From Fluviicola chungangensis (GTDB lineage Bacteria > Bacteroidota > Bacteroidia > Flavobacteriales_D > Crocinitomicaceae): a DNA stretch of 64,000 nucleotides. Within the stretch, counting starts at the first letter, position 1; every line of letters begins with the position of its first letter. Below, piece by piece: positions 8,665-17,288 of the stretch. The stretch spans positions 372,001 through 436,000 of the forward strand of contig NZ_VLPL01000004.1 in NCBI RefSeq assembly GCF_007558725.1, given 5' to 3'. The position numbers were made by a program, and so were the translations under genes. The notes below the pieces were generated by a model. That model was not told where the DNA came from and made no database searches. It saw nothing but the letters and a program-made list of their open reading frames with translations.

Positions 8665-9198
8665 TCAAGACTTTTTTAAACGCGAAAGTGTTTCGGGGGT
8701 CATCCGCAAATAATTGGCAATGTGTCGGTTTGAAACTTCCTGAAACAGGATCGGACTTCTTCGCAATACGCGTTCATACCGTTCTTTCGGCGAAGCAATC
8801 AACAAATCCTTTTCGCGTTCTATTTGCTGGATAACGAGATCTTCCAGGATTTTTACCCAAAGCTTCAAATTAGCTTCATCCCGGTGGATGAATTCCATGA
8901 ATCTCTTTTTGGGAATCACCTTGACACGCGTTTTCTTCAAAGCCTGGATCACAAACTCAGAAGGTTTTTCGGTCAAAAAAGAATCGAGTGAAACCAAAAT
9001 ATTCTTTTTATAACCAAAGCGGATGGTCCGTTCTTCGTTCTTATCCATTACATAGACACGCAAACTTCCTTCCTCAACAAAATAGATGTTCGTATCACTG
9101 CTTCCTGCTGTTTTGAGAAAGGTATGGCGTTCGAAGATCAATTCCTTCTCGATCAACTGATGGGATTCAATGAGTTCGATCAGATCTGTAGGCTTCAT
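8665..9198 (-). CDS. Crp/Fnr family transcriptional regulator
   Basis: 177 residues. The N-terminal 1-115 is a cyclic-nucleotide-binding beta-barrel fold (FERHTFLKTAGSSDTNIYFVEEGSLRVYV, then SLDSFL), followed by a dimer helix and a short helix-turn-helix at the C-terminus (VSNRHIANYLRMTPETLSRL). Bacteroidota have many such short Crp-like regulators and most lack strict cAMP residues; the ligand here is unknown. It starts 13 bp after the SnoaL-like gene, so the two are likely one transcript, and regulation of that neighbour is plausible. Confidence 0.85.
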   Translation of the reverse strand: MKPTDLIELIESHQLIEKELIFERHTFLKTAGSSDTNIYFVEEGSLRVYVMDKNEERTIRFGYKKNILVSLDSFLTEKPSEFVIQALKKTRVKVIPKKRFMEFIHRDEANLKLWVKILEDLVIQQIEREKDLLIASPKERYERVLRRSPILFQEVSNRHIANYLRMTPETLSRLKKS

Positions 9199-9211
9199 AT
9201 ATAATCAACAA

Positions 9212-9568
9212 TTAAATCTCGAATGGTATATTGTACAGTTTATGGAAGGAAAGTTTATCCCAATATCCGCGCTGAAAAACAATTTTATCATTCTGAATAT
9301 GGAAAAAATCGCAACCACGCATTTCCTTCAGGTCTTTCCATTCCAGGATTACCCATTCACCGTCCTCAAAAATAGTTTCCGGAATACACACCATATTTGC
9401 AGTTTCAAACTCCCGAACGAATAGTTCTTTAATCGCTTGCTTTCCTGCAACAGGCTCATTTGCAACCTGGTGATTGACCGCGTGTTCCGCATACAACTCA
9501 GCGAGCTTCTCTCCATCTGCCTGGTTAAACAAACGAATCCATTCCTCTAAAACTTCTTTCGGTGCCAT
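9212..9568 (-). CDS. SnoaL-like/NTF2-like protein
   Basis: 118-residue single-domain protein. WIRLFNQADGEKLAELYAEHAVNHQVANEPVAGKQAIKELF is the classic N-terminal helix plus 'vnH..g....G...I..ff' of SnoaL-like proteins, and the C-terminal strands (WVILEWKDLKEMRGCDFFHIQNDKI) complete the NTF2 cone. Known relatives bind or isomerise small hydrophobic molecules, many without known activity. On the opposite strand to, and divergent from, the Nei-like glycosylase; it leads the pair with the Crp/Fnr gene. Confidence 0.78.
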   Translation of the reverse strand: MAPKEVLEEWIRLFNQADGEKLAELYAEHAVNHQVANEPVAGKQAIKELFVREFETANMVCIPETIFEDGEWVILEWKDLKEMRGCDFFHIQNDKIVFQRGYWDKLSFHKLYNIPFEI

Positions 9569-9705
9569 GTTTGTATCTTTTACCGATTAAAAATACAAAA
9601 AGGCTCAGATGAGCGATCAAAAACTGTGAATCCTGCAATTTTTAGATCAAATCATGCAATGCCAATTCAACCGGATTTTGCCAAATTATATGGAAACAAA
9701 AAAGT

Positions 9706-10440
9706 ATGCCAGAGGGTCCATCTATTGTTATACTAAAAGAAGAAGTTCAAAAGTTTGCGCGAAAAAAAGTTCTTTCAATCAGCGGAAACAGCAAAATTGA
9801 TCAGGCGCGGATGGCGGATCAAAAAATACTTGAATTCAGAAGTTGGGGAAAACATTTCCTGATTTGTTTCGGAGGCTTCACCCTAAAAATCCATTTCTTG
9901 CTATTCGGAAGTTACCGGGTCGATGAAGAAAAACCCGAAACAGCTTCCCGCTTATCATTCTTCTTCGAAAACGGTTCGCTCCATTTTTATTCCTGCTCGG
10001 TTAAATTCCTGGAAGGTGATCTGGATGCACATTACGATTGGAGCGTGGATGTCATGAACGATGCATGGAATCCCCAAAAAGCCAACATAAAACTCAAAGA
10101 ACGTCCCGATATGCTCGTTTGCGACGCATTACTGGAACAGGATATTTTTGCGGGTGTTGGTAACATTATTAAAAATGAAGTCTTGTACCGCATCAAAATT
10201 CACCCGGAATCCCTGGTTGGAAAATTGCCCGCTGAAAAACTGGACCAAATGATCGAAGAAGCACGAATCTACAGTTTCCAGTTCCTGGAATGGAAAAAAC
10301 GCTACGAATTGAAAAAAAACTGGCTGGCGCATACCAAAACCTGGTGTTTGCGTTGTAATTTACCCATTATCAGAAAGGTGACCGGCATCAAAAAAAGACG
10401 TAGTTTCATCTGTTCAAACTGCCAGATATTATACCTATAA
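9706..10440 (+). CDS. Fpg/Nei family DNA glycosylase
   Basis: 244 residues beginning MPEGP, where Pro2 is the catalytic Schiff-base nucleophile and Glu3 the helper of the family. The central helix-two-turn-helix contains the DALLEQDIFAGVGNIIKNEVL motif, and the C-terminus is a four-Cys zinc finger (CLRC at about 214 and CSNC near 235). Family enzymes excise oxidised bases and nick the abasic site. It is shorter than E. coli Nei/Fpg (about 265), but all key parts are present. Whether it prefers oxidised pyrimidines (Nei) or purines (Fpg) cannot be decided. Confidence 0.9.
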   Translation: MPEGPSIVILKEEVQKFARKKVLSISGNSKIDQARMADQKILEFRSWGKHFLICFGGFTLKIHFLLFGSYRVDEEKPETASRLSFFFENGSLHFYSCSVKFLEGDLDAHYDWSVDVMNDAWNPQKANIKLKERPDMLVCDALLEQDIFAGVGNIIKNEVLYRIKIHPESLVGKLPAEKLDQMIEEARIYSFQFLEWKKRYELKKNWLAHTKTWCLRCNLPIIRKVTGIKKRRSFICSNCQILYL

Positions 10441-10544
10441 ACTTACGTCTCTTCCAAAATCACTTCTTTCTTACCAAGTTATTTTTGACTCCCAGGCAGT
10501 TACTATCGGGTAAATCGTTATTTTGCGTCTTAAAAATCCACAAA

Positions 10545-11585
10545 ATGAAACAAATCCTATTCACTATCCTGTTGGTATTCAGCTTTTATGCTCATTCGGA
10601 TGACTTCAAAGCACATTTTATCAATGTCGGCCAGGCCGATGCCACGCTCCTCGAGTTCAGCAAGGGAGTTGTGATGATTGACGTCGGGGCTGAAAATGGT
10701 TCTCTCGGTGCAAGCCGCAATTCCCTGAACACTTATTTAACTGACTTTTATCAACGAAGAACTGATTTGAACAAAACCATTGACATTCTTATTTTAACAC
10801 ACAATCACTATGACCATTACAAATTGATCCTGGACTTATCGAAGGATTATACCATCAAGCGGATCATTACCACCAAATTCTACCTGGAAAGCGCAAAGGA
10901 TGTTGTAAAAGCAGCAAAAAAAGAAAAAATAAAACTGGAATTTATGGATTACCGGCTAATGGACAGCCTGATGCCGAAAGGGTATGAACTAAATTTGACA
11001 AACCTGGTTCGTCCCGGAAGCACTATTCCAAAACTAAGCTTATACTCGGGAAAGGTTTCTGTTCAAAGCCATCAAACGATCAACAATGAGTCTTTTTCCA
11101 AAACTCCGTTCAAAGATCCGAATAATCATTCCATCGTTTCCAAATTGACTTATGGAAAGACATCCATGTTATTTACAGGAGATCTAAAAACGGACGGAAT
11201 TCGCTATTTAACAGCCAAATACCGCGATAATCTCTCGGTATTCGATGTGGATTTTTACCACGTCGGGCATCACGGAGCTGAAAACGGAACGACACAGGCA
11301 TTTTTGGATATCCTGACACCTAAAATTGCACTCATCAGTGCCGGCGATACGACCCACCGGAATAGCGGATCAGCCTGGGGACACGGGCATCCCCGAAAAT
11401 GGACCGTGGAACTGTTGAATAACCAGTCGTCTTTAAACAAGCAGGACCCCATCCAGGTACACGCTTACCCGGATGAAGAAGTGAACCCCGAAACAATCGA
11501 AATTAAAAAAGAGATTTATTGTACCTGCTGGACAGGAAATATTGTGATGACAGTTGACAAAGACGGGAAATATACCGTGCAATAA
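10545..11585 (+). CDS. Secreted ComEC-like metallo-beta-lactamase-fold hydrolase
   Basis: 346 residues from the ATG at 10545, chosen because it starts a clean signal peptide (MKQILFTILLVFSFYAHS); the open frame extends 20 codons further up without one. The MBL fold is shown by HFINVGQADATLLE, the metal motif HNHYDHY, a GDL aspartate in LFTGDL and VGHHGAENGT, the pattern of the hydrolase part of ComEC/Rec2. Unlike ComEC it has no membrane channel, so it acts alone outside the cytoplasm; nucleic acid or nucleotide phosphodiesters are plausible substrates. A strong palindrome follows the stop. Confidence 0.82.
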   Translation: MKQILFTILLVFSFYAHSDDFKAHFINVGQADATLLEFSKGVVMIDVGAENGSLGASRNSLNTYLTDFYQRRTDLNKTIDILILTHNHYDHYKLILDLSKDYTIKRIITTKFYLESAKDVVKAAKKEKIKLEFMDYRLMDSLMPKGYELNLTNLVRPGSTIPKLSLYSGKVSVQSHQTINNESFSKTPFKDPNNHSIVSKLTYGKTSMLFTGDLKTDGIRYLTAKYRDNLSVFDVDFYHVGHHGAENGTTQAFLDILTPKIALISAGDTTHRNSGSAWGHGHPRKWTVELLNNQSSLNKQDPIQVHAYPDEEVNPETIEIKKEIYCTCWTGNIVMTVDKDGKYTVQ

Positions 11586-11604
11586 CTATTGGGATTAAAA
11601 ACCT

Positions 11605-11632
11605 GTGGGCATGCGATTAATCGCATGCCCAC
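11605..11632. terminator. Perfect 28-nt palindrome behind the ComEC-like gene
   Basis: Arms GTGGGCATGCGATT and its exact complement meet at the centre; an outer pair ACTATTGG (11585-11592) and CCAATAGT (11632-11639) extends the hairpin and even includes the last base of the stop codon. No T run follows directly. The core CGATTAATCG recurs at 31.5 kb and, degenerate, at 33.8 kb. Confidence 0.6.
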
Positions 11633-11665
11633 CAATAGTCTCATCAAAAATCATGAATAAAAAAA

Positions 11666-11698
11666 TCCCGACATCAGTCAGCTGACTAATCGTCGGGA
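11666..11698 (-). terminator. Terminator of tRNA-Ser
   Basis: On the minus strand a GTCCCGAC/GTCGGGA stem with an inner GTCAGCTGAC palindrome is followed by seven T. It begins 10 nt past the tRNA 3' end. Confidence 0.8.
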
Positions 11699-11708
11699 CA
11701 ATTTCCTG

Positions 11709-11793
11709 CGGAGAGTGAGGGATTCGAACCCCCGGTACCTCTCGGTACAACGGTTTTCAAGACCGCCGCAATCGACCACTCTGCCAACTCTCC
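11709..11793 (-). tRNA. tRNA-Ser(UGA)
   Basis: On the minus strand the acceptor arms GGAGAGT and ACTCTCC pair perfectly, with discriminator G at 11709. The anticodon loop reads CTTGAAA, giving anticodon TGA. A long variable arm (GTACCGAGAGGTAC) marks it as a class II tRNA, and GGTTCGAATCCC is the T arm. The length is 85 nt without an encoded CCA. A terminator hairpin follows within 11 nt. Confidence 0.97.
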
Positions 11794-11957
11794 GCGACAA
11801 AAGTAGTGTTAATTTCAATTTTGGCAAGTGTTAATCAAAAAAAAAACAAAAGTTATTTACTTGTTACCTGAGAATCAGTACCGTTTAATCAATGAATTTC
11901 CTTTTCAGGTCTTTCCTTTTCGGTAAATCCCTCCAAATTCATTAACTTTACCCTACC

Positions 11958-11965
11958 TATTTTTG
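11958..11965 (+). promoter_or_regulatory. -7 element TATTTTTG of the GWxTD gene
   Basis: Exact TAnnTTTG four bases ahead of the ATG at 11970, so transcription would start at or within the first codon, implying a leaderless or nearly leaderless mRNA. Confidence 0.55.
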
Positions 11966-11969
11966 AATT

Positions 11970-13424
11970 ATGAAAAAGCCACTTTTGGTGATTTTGACTT
12001 TATTGCTTCTCGTTTCAAATGTTTTTGGACAGAAAAATCAGATGAAAGCCTTCATTGATTACAAAAGTTATTATTCGCCTGAACAAGGACCTTATATCGA
12101 TTTACAATTCCAATTTGTTGCTTATACCATTAAGTTTGCCCCGGTTGACTCCGTACTGCAGGCAAAAATTGCTGTTTCAACAGTGGTTACCAGCCAGCCA
12201 AATGGAGATACGGTTTACACCAATGCTTTTGCGCTGGAAAGTCCGAGAATGCGCGATTCGATCGTTGAAGATTTTTTCGATAATATCCGGATTCCTCTGC
12301 AGCCGGGAAATTACGTCGCACATGTGAGTTTGAAAGACATCTATGGAAATGACAAAACACTCGATGGACAGATTGAAGTGAACGTACCGGATAAGTTTAC
12401 GCAGGTTTCCACTTCTGATATTTTAATCGCAGAAGTGGCTTCACCAAGCAGCAACATGGAGTCTCCTTTTCAAAAAAGCGGGTATGAAATCCTTCCGAGA
12501 ATCTCTAATTTCTACAGCCAGGCCATGATCAACCTTCCATATTACCTGGAAGTGTACAATACCAACCAAATCCAGGACAGCAGTTTCGGTTTGAGACAAC
12601 AAATTGTTTCTACTCAAACCAATCAGATCATGCCCGGTTTTTCACGCTTTACCAAATTAAAGCCTAGCCCTGTCATACCTATTCTCAGAAATATTGATAT
12701 TTCAAAACTTCCTTCGGGGTCGTACCACCTGACACTGGAAATTATTGACCGGAACAGCAAAACAATTGGCCAGGCAGCTGATTATTTCTTCGAGCGTATC
12801 AACGACATTGAAGTGGCTGAAAATGTAGATGAGATTATTTTAGACCCTGCGTTTCAGACCTCTTTAACGGACGATTCATTGGATTACTACCTGGCAAGTT
12901 TAATTCCAATTGCAAGACCGGCCGAAGTAAAGTCGATCATGAAAACCCTGAAAGCAAAGAGCCCGGACCTTTGCCGCAAACACATTCAGCAATTCTGGGT
13001 TCAGACTGCCGGATCTAACGCATCCGCTCAATGGCTTACCTACAAGAAAAATGTCCAGCTCGTTCAGAAAAATTACGGAAACAACTTCCAGGATGGTTTT
13101 GAGACTGATCGCGGACGGGTATACCTGCAATACGGACCTCCGAATACCATTATTGTTCGTGAAACGTCTCCGTCCGAATATCCTTATGAGATCTGGCATT
13201 ATTACAAAATAAAAACCTTTAGCAACAAGCGCTTTGTGTTCTACAACCCGGACCTGGTAAACAATGCATACCGTTTATTGCATTCGGATATGGTTGGGGA
13301 ACAGCAAAATTACAAATGGCAGGAAATGCTTGTGAAACGCAACAACTCAAATACCAATGTTGACACCAACAGCGGTAACAACCAATATGGTACGAATAGC
13401 GGCTATTATTACAAACAAGATTAA
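11970..13424 (+). CDS. GWxTD domain-containing secreted protein
   Basis: 484 residues with signal peptide 1-20 (ends NVFGQ). The N-terminal half (25-270) is beta-rich, like the Ig-like part of this family; the C-terminal GWxTD domain spans about 365-455, where the name motif appears as GFETDRGRVYLQYGPP, Trp being replaced by Phe, followed by PYEIWHYY and KRFVFYNPD. GWxTD proteins are widespread in Bacteroidota with no firm function. The C-terminus is Asn/Tyr-rich. The glycosyltransferase starts 8 bp after its stop, indicating an operon that may modify the cell surface. Confidence 0.87.
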   Translation: MKKPLLVILTLLLLVSNVFGQKNQMKAFIDYKSYYSPEQGPYIDLQFQFVAYTIKFAPVDSVLQAKIAVSTVVTSQPNGDTVYTNAFALESPRMRDSIVEDFFDNIRIPLQPGNYVAHVSLKDIYGNDKTLDGQIEVNVPDKFTQVSTSDILIAEVASPSSNMESPFQKSGYEILPRISNFYSQAMINLPYYLEVYNTNQIQDSSFGLRQQIVSTQTNQIMPGFSRFTKLKPSPVIPILRNIDISKLPSGSYHLTLEIIDRNSKTIGQAADYFFERINDIEVAENVDEIILDPAFQTSLTDDSLDYYLASLIPIARPAEVKSIMKTLKAKSPDLCRKHIQQFWVQTAGSNASAQWLTYKKNVQLVQKNYGNNFQDGFETDRGRVYLQYGPPNTIIVRETSPSEYPYEIWHYYKIKTFSNKRFVFYNPDLVNNAYRLLHSDMVGEQQNYKWQEMLVKRNNSNTNVDTNSGNNQYGTNSGYYYKQD

Positions 13425-13432
13425 GAGTATTT

Positions 13433-14461
13433 GTGCAAAATCCTGACATTGCCGTTGTTATTCTGAATTGGAATGGCTTACGTTTTTTAGAACAGTTTTT
13501 ACCGGAAGTCGTGGAACACTCGAAGCCATTCCGGGTAGTCCTTGCCGACAATGCATCGACGGACAGTTCCGTTCCCTGGACAAAGGAACACTTCCCCGAT
13601 ATGGAGATCGTGGTCAATGATTCCAATGGAGGTTTCGCCAAGGGTTATAACGACGCATTGAAACAAATTCAGGCAGATTATTATGTCTTGCTTAACAGCG
13701 ACGTCGAAGTAAGTGAAAACTGGCTGCTTCCATTGATCGAAACAATGAAAAACGAACAGGTTGCAGGATGTCAGCCTAAAATCCATTCGTTTAAACACCG
13801 GGATACTTTTGAGCACGCCGGAGCTTCCGGAGGTTTCCTGGATAAATACCATTATCCGTTTTGTCGCGGCCGGATTATGGACCATGTGGAGATAGACGAA
13901 GGCCAGTACGATTATCCTTCCAAAATATTCTGGGCTACCGGAGCTTGCTTAATGATCCGCTCGAGTATTTATTGGGAAGCCGGAGGATTGGACGAACGGT
14001 TCTTTGCACATATGGAAGAAATCGATCTGTGCTGGCGCATTCAGCGGATGGGATTCCATTTCGAAGTCAATCCGAAAAGCGTGGTATATCACGTTGGTGG
14101 CGGAACCTTGAATTACATGAATCCGAAAAAGACTTTTTTAAACTTCCGGAACAGTCTTTTAATGATCCACAAAAATCAACGCGTGGGATTGACCTATGTG
14201 CTGTTCAGAAGATTTTGCTTTGATGGACTGGCTGCTTTCATCTTTTTACTAAAAGGACAATTCCCGCATTTCTGGGCGGTTTTCCGGGCGCATATGTCTT
14301 TCTACAATCACCTTCCATCTTCCATGAAAGAACGCAAAAAATGGAAAAAACTGGATACTCAAACTCCTATTTCGTTTTACAAAGGAAGCATCCTTTGGGC
14401 GCTTTATATTCAAAAAATGACTAAATTCAAAGATTTGAACCAACGAAAATTTGACCTGTAA
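13433..14461 (+). CDS. Family 2 glycosyltransferase
   Basis: 342 residues from a GTG start; no in-frame ATG exists before the GT-A fold begins (IAVVILNWNGLRFLEQFLP), so GTG is required. The nucleotide-binding and metal motifs are visible: DNASTDSS, NGGFAKGYNDAL and the LLNSDVEVSENWL DxD-type site, followed by ATGACLMIRSSIYWEAGGLDERFFAHMEEIDLCWRIQ-type acceptor loop split over 170-205. This pattern fits the rhamnosyl/WcaA-like GT2 group that builds surface glycans. The C-terminus contains a hydrophobic helix pair. It overlaps the next start by one base (TAATG). Confidence 0.9.
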   Translation: MQNPDIAVVILNWNGLRFLEQFLPEVVEHSKPFRVVLADNASTDSSVPWTKEHFPDMEIVVNDSNGGFAKGYNDALKQIQADYYVLLNSDVEVSENWLLPLIETMKNEQVAGCQPKIHSFKHRDTFEHAGASGGFLDKYHYPFCRGRIMDHVEIDEGQYDYPSKIFWATGACLMIRSSIYWEAGGLDERFFAHMEEIDLCWRIQRMGFHFEVNPKSVVYHVGGGTLNYMNPKKTFLNFRNSLLMIHKNQRVGLTYVLFRRFCFDGLAAFIFLLKGQFPHFWAVFRAHMSFYNHLPSSMKERKKWKKLDTQTPISFYKGSILWALYIQKMTKFKDLNQRKFDL

Positions 14462-14832
14462 TGAGCTCTTCCCTGGCAATCTTTTTAGGAGGATATCCGC
14501 ACCCTGTTCGGGAATTATTCCTGGAAACACAGTTCTTACTGGAACGCGAGCTCCCGAACAGTCAGCAGGAATTGGATATCCCGGCCAAAATGCTCGCCTT
14601 TAGTTACGGCCCCGGTTATAAAGGAATGGTCTGCGTTTTACTCCCTTCTCAAAAAGGAGTGAAATTATCCTTCAGTAAGGGAGCAGAACTTTCCAACAAA
14701 CATGGCTTATTGGAAGGGACGGGGAAAAAAACGCGTTATGTGGAAATGAGCAAAAGCTTGCTGAAAAAACCGGAACTCCTGGAAATCATCCGAAATGCAA
14801 AGCTGTTTCATGAAATGACTTCCGGGGAATAA
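14461..14832 (+). CDS. DUF1801-like protein
   Basis: 123 residues starting on the last base of the previous stop codon, so translation is likely coupled. The segment AFSYGPGYKGMVCVLLPS, the GVKLSFSKGAELSN stretch and the basic end of the domain (KKTRYVEMS) resemble DUF1801/YdhG-type proteins, small single-domain folds without known function. It lacks a signal peptide. The operon context with a glycosyltransferase says little about its role. Confidence 0.65.
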   Translation: MSSSLAIFLGGYPHPVRELFLETQFLLERELPNSQQELDIPAKMLAFSYGPGYKGMVCVLLPSQKGVKLSFSKGAELSNKHGLLEGTGKKTRYVEMSKSLLKKPELLEIIRNAKLFHEMTSGE

Positions 14833-14870
14833 TTCGTTCATTTGGTTTAAAAGCTTACGATACGACATCT

Positions 14871-15752
14871 ATGAGAAACAGGTTCCTTCCAGCAATTTTC
14901 AGTTTGACCGGATTCATTTCTTTTTCCCAAGGTCAAGTTCCTTATAATTTAAAACAAGTGGAACAGCTCATTGTTCTTCCTTCCGAATTGAAAGAAGTTT
15001 CCGGGATCACCGTTGTAGACCAGAAAACCTTAGCTTGTGTCCAGGATGAAGAGGGAATTATTTTTATTTACGATCTGAAGCAGGAACGGGTCAAACAACA
15101 GATTCGCTTTGCAGGCCCGGGAGATTATGAAGGAATTGCAACGGTCGGAAAGGATATCTACGTGCTCCGGAGCGATGCCGTGTTATTTCACATTCACAAC
15201 TTTCAATCTGACAACTGGTCCCTGGATACCCTCGCAACGGAAATTCCGAACAAAGACAACGAAGGCTTGTGTTTCGATGCTAAAAATAACCGCTTGCTAA
15301 TCGGTTCAAAAAGTAAGCCGGCGAAAGGGGGTGAATTCAAAAACTTGCGCACTATTTATGCATTCGATCTGAGTCAAAGCAGGCTGATACCGGAACCTCT
15401 GTATATCTATGACATCAACACGATCAGGAATTTTGCCAACAGGAACGGGATCAAATTACCGCTAAGGCCGAGTAAAAAAGTTCCCCATGAAGAAGAACCG
15501 GTGTTGAAGTTCCAACTTTCGGCAATTTACATTCACCCGGAAAGCAAACTCCTGTATGTGCTCAGTGCTTCGGATTATTACCTGTTTGTTTTCAATTCCG
15601 ATGGTGAAATCATTCACCTGGAAGTCTTAGATCCACAAATGTTCAATAAAGCTGAAGGAATTGCCATTATGCAGAACGGCGATCTCTACATTTCGAATGA
15701 AGGGCAAGGTGGTGATCCGAAAGTCCTGAAATTTTCAGTTTCCAGGCGTTAG
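14871..15752 (+). CDS. SdiA-regulated-like beta-propeller protein
   Basis: 293 residues with an N-terminal signal peptide (about 1-20, SFSQGQ). Motifs KEVSGITVVDQ, GPGDYEGIATVGKDIYVLRSD, NEGLCFD and KAEGIAIMQNGDLYISNEG are repeated blade elements of the SdiA-regulated/esterase-like propeller family (YjiK type). Some relatives bind metal or act as lactonases, but no activity can be assigned here. Located 38 bp behind the DUF1801 gene in the same direction and probably the last gene of that transcript. Confidence 0.72.
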   Translation: MRNRFLPAIFSLTGFISFSQGQVPYNLKQVEQLIVLPSELKEVSGITVVDQKTLACVQDEEGIIFIYDLKQERVKQQIRFAGPGDYEGIATVGKDIYVLRSDAVLFHIHNFQSDNWSLDTLATEIPNKDNEGLCFDAKNNRLLIGSKSKPAKGGEFKNLRTIYAFDLSQSRLIPEPLYIYDINTIRNFANRNGIKLPLRPSKKVPHEEEPVLKFQLSAIYIHPESKLLYVLSASDYYLFVFNSDGEIIHLEVLDPQMFNKAEGIAIMQNGDLYISNEGQGGDPKVLKFSVSRR

Positions 15753-15856
15753 TCTTAACAAAGACAATGAATGGAGCTGCCTTTTAGAAAACATCCGTTG
15801 AAGTCATTCCGCAATATTACGTCACGAATCAAAAAAATCATTTAAACCACTGAGTA

Positions 15857-15876
15857 GAAACTATTTGAATAGTTTC
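15857..15876. terminator. Hairpin between convergent genes
   Basis: GAAACTATT and AATAGTTTC form a perfect 9-bp stem with a 2-nt centre. The T run is poor, so a weak bidirectional terminator at best. Confidence 0.4.
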
Positions 15877-15892
15877 GTTTGCAATTAAAATG

Positions 15893-16744
15893 TTATTCGG
15901 ATTTTTTCTTTCTCTCCCAATTCGTTAACTGGAACTGAGCCCCGAAAACGACGTTGTATTGCATAAAGAAAAAGTGCTGTTTTGCTTTATCCTCAGGATT
16001 CCTGGTGGTACGGATATCGGGCATGTGAATAAAACCGTATTTTGCTTCTCCCTGAATAAAGAAATACTTGAAAAAACTTAATTTAAGTCCGCCAACCACT
16101 CCCAAACCATAACCTGCCAGGTGAAATTCATCGTGTCTCGGATTACCCAAAAGTGTGGTATTTGTTCTTGGCACCAACACCCCCGCACCTGCTCCATAAT
16201 TCGTGCTCAAATTGAAATATTTTACATTGATTAGCGCATCGGACCTTCTCAATTCCGCATTCAGGTAATTCAATCCGTCTGTATGCTCAAACCTCAAAAA
16301 GGAGGTATCCATCACCATGGGTTGATTATTGTAAACCCCGTCATACTGAGTACCTGAATTTTCAATATTTCCATTCATGTTTACTGTCTGAAAAGCCTTC
16401 ATTACATATTTCATATGATCAGCACCAATGGATATTTCGTATTTGTCTTTGAAATAATATCCCAATCTCAGGTTGTATTGAGGAATGGTCATCGTGGAAG
16501 GATTCAAATACAAATTGGCGCGATACAAAGATTGACGGTCATTCGCAATCACATTGTTTAATTTGAAATCGTAGGATTTTCCCCAGAATGTAATATCCGA
16601 TTTCGTATATGAATCCCTGTTCCATCCCCAGTAAATATAAAAAGACCCTTTCTTGTTGGGTTTCCAAATCTCAGCTTTTTGAGGTTGCCCCATTGCAACA
16701 GGCATAGCAAAAGCCATTACCAGAAGAAGAACATGAAATTTCAT
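15893..16744 (-). CDS. Outer-membrane beta-barrel protein
   Basis: 283 residues with signal peptide 1-19 (MPVAMGQ). Alternating aromatic/polar strands such as GSFYIYWGWNRDSY, NLRLGYYFKDKYEISIGADHMKYV and LNAELRRSDALINVKYF run to a C-terminal strand (FFFMQYNVVFGAQFQLTNW), as expected of a porin-like barrel of about 12 strands. No T9SS tail. I do not recognise a specific family. A single promoter element sits 17 bp before the start, and the gene is alone in its direction. Confidence 0.7.
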   Translation of the reverse strand: MKFHVLLLVMAFAMPVAMGQPQKAEIWKPNKKGSFYIYWGWNRDSYTKSDITFWGKSYDFKLNNVIANDRQSLYRANLYLNPSTMTIPQYNLRLGYYFKDKYEISIGADHMKYVMKAFQTVNMNGNIENSGTQYDGVYNNQPMVMDTSFLRFEHTDGLNYLNAELRRSDALINVKYFNLSTNYGAGAGVLVPRTNTTLLGNPRHDEFHLAGYGLGVVGGLKLSFFKYFFIQGEAKYGFIHMPDIRTTRNPEDKAKQHFFFMQYNVVFGAQFQLTNWERKKKSE

Positions 16745-16760
16745 TTGTCTAAGTTTGGTG

Positions 16761-16768
16761 CAAATTTA
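16761..16768 (-). promoter_or_regulatory. -7 element TAAATTTG of the barrel gene
   Basis: Exact TAnnTTTG on the minus strand, 16 nt before the ATG at 16744. A -33 TTG is not evident. Confidence 0.45.
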
Positions 16769-16865
16769 GTAAAGAATCCGGTTGAGGAATTAGCTGAAAA
16801 GTTAAAACTGCAGTAAGGACCTTTTTGGCTCAAGTATCGATGAACGAATCAGTATTTCAATTGTA

Positions 16866-17213
16866 ATGACGCATATGAAAAGAATCATACTGCTTATCTT
16901 CTTTTTGGCTTTCGGCGAACTCCTGGTTGCACAACAGCAAACAGAATCCTGTTCCATTAAAGTTCCCGCTGAATTGAAAAAAGAAGCATGTGGCGCGCAG
17001 CGAATCCACCTGGTATTTGAAAGTTCGTGCAGCATTCAGCATGTTGAAATCACTGTTTATAATCACTGGGGGAATATTCTCTATGTTTCCGATCAATTGG
17101 ATCACTTCTGGCAGGGAAAAGACAAAACCCCGGGGAATTATTATTACCGGATCACAGGCGTTTTTCTAAACGGGAATAAAATCGATCAAAATGGGTACTT
17201 TACCCTCTTATAG
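16866..17213 (+). CDS. Mini secreted protein made of a gliding-type (CHU_C-like) C-terminal domain
   Basis: 115 residues; a second ATG at 16875 gives the tidier signal peptide (MKRIILLIFFLAFGELLVAQ). The rest, from ITVYNHWGNILYVSD through FWQGKDKTPGNYYYRI to GYFTLL, is the pattern of the gliding-motility/CHU_C (T9SS type B) domain that normally ends very large surface proteins. Here it is almost the entire mature protein. It may be a fragment of an old adhesin or a free-standing type B cargo. A terminator follows. Confidence 0.68.
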   Translation: MTHMKRIILLIFFLAFGELLVAQQQTESCSIKVPAELKKEACGAQRIHLVFESSCSIQHVEITVYNHWGNILYVSDQLDHFWQGKDKTPGNYYYRITGVFLNGNKIDQNGYFTLL

Positions 17214-17231
17214 AACCAAACTGTTTCAAAC

Positions 17232-17268
17232 AAAAAGGTGATCCGTCAGCTGACGAACCACCCTTTTC
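17232..17268. terminator. Bidirectional terminator with GTCAGCTGAC core
   Basis: AAAAAGGTG and CACCCTTTT arms surround the perfect CGTCAGCTGACG palindrome between two convergent genes. The GTCAGCTGAC core is also in the tRNA-Ser terminator. Confidence 0.65.
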
Positions 17269-17288
17269 TATCACAGGATTATTCCCTG

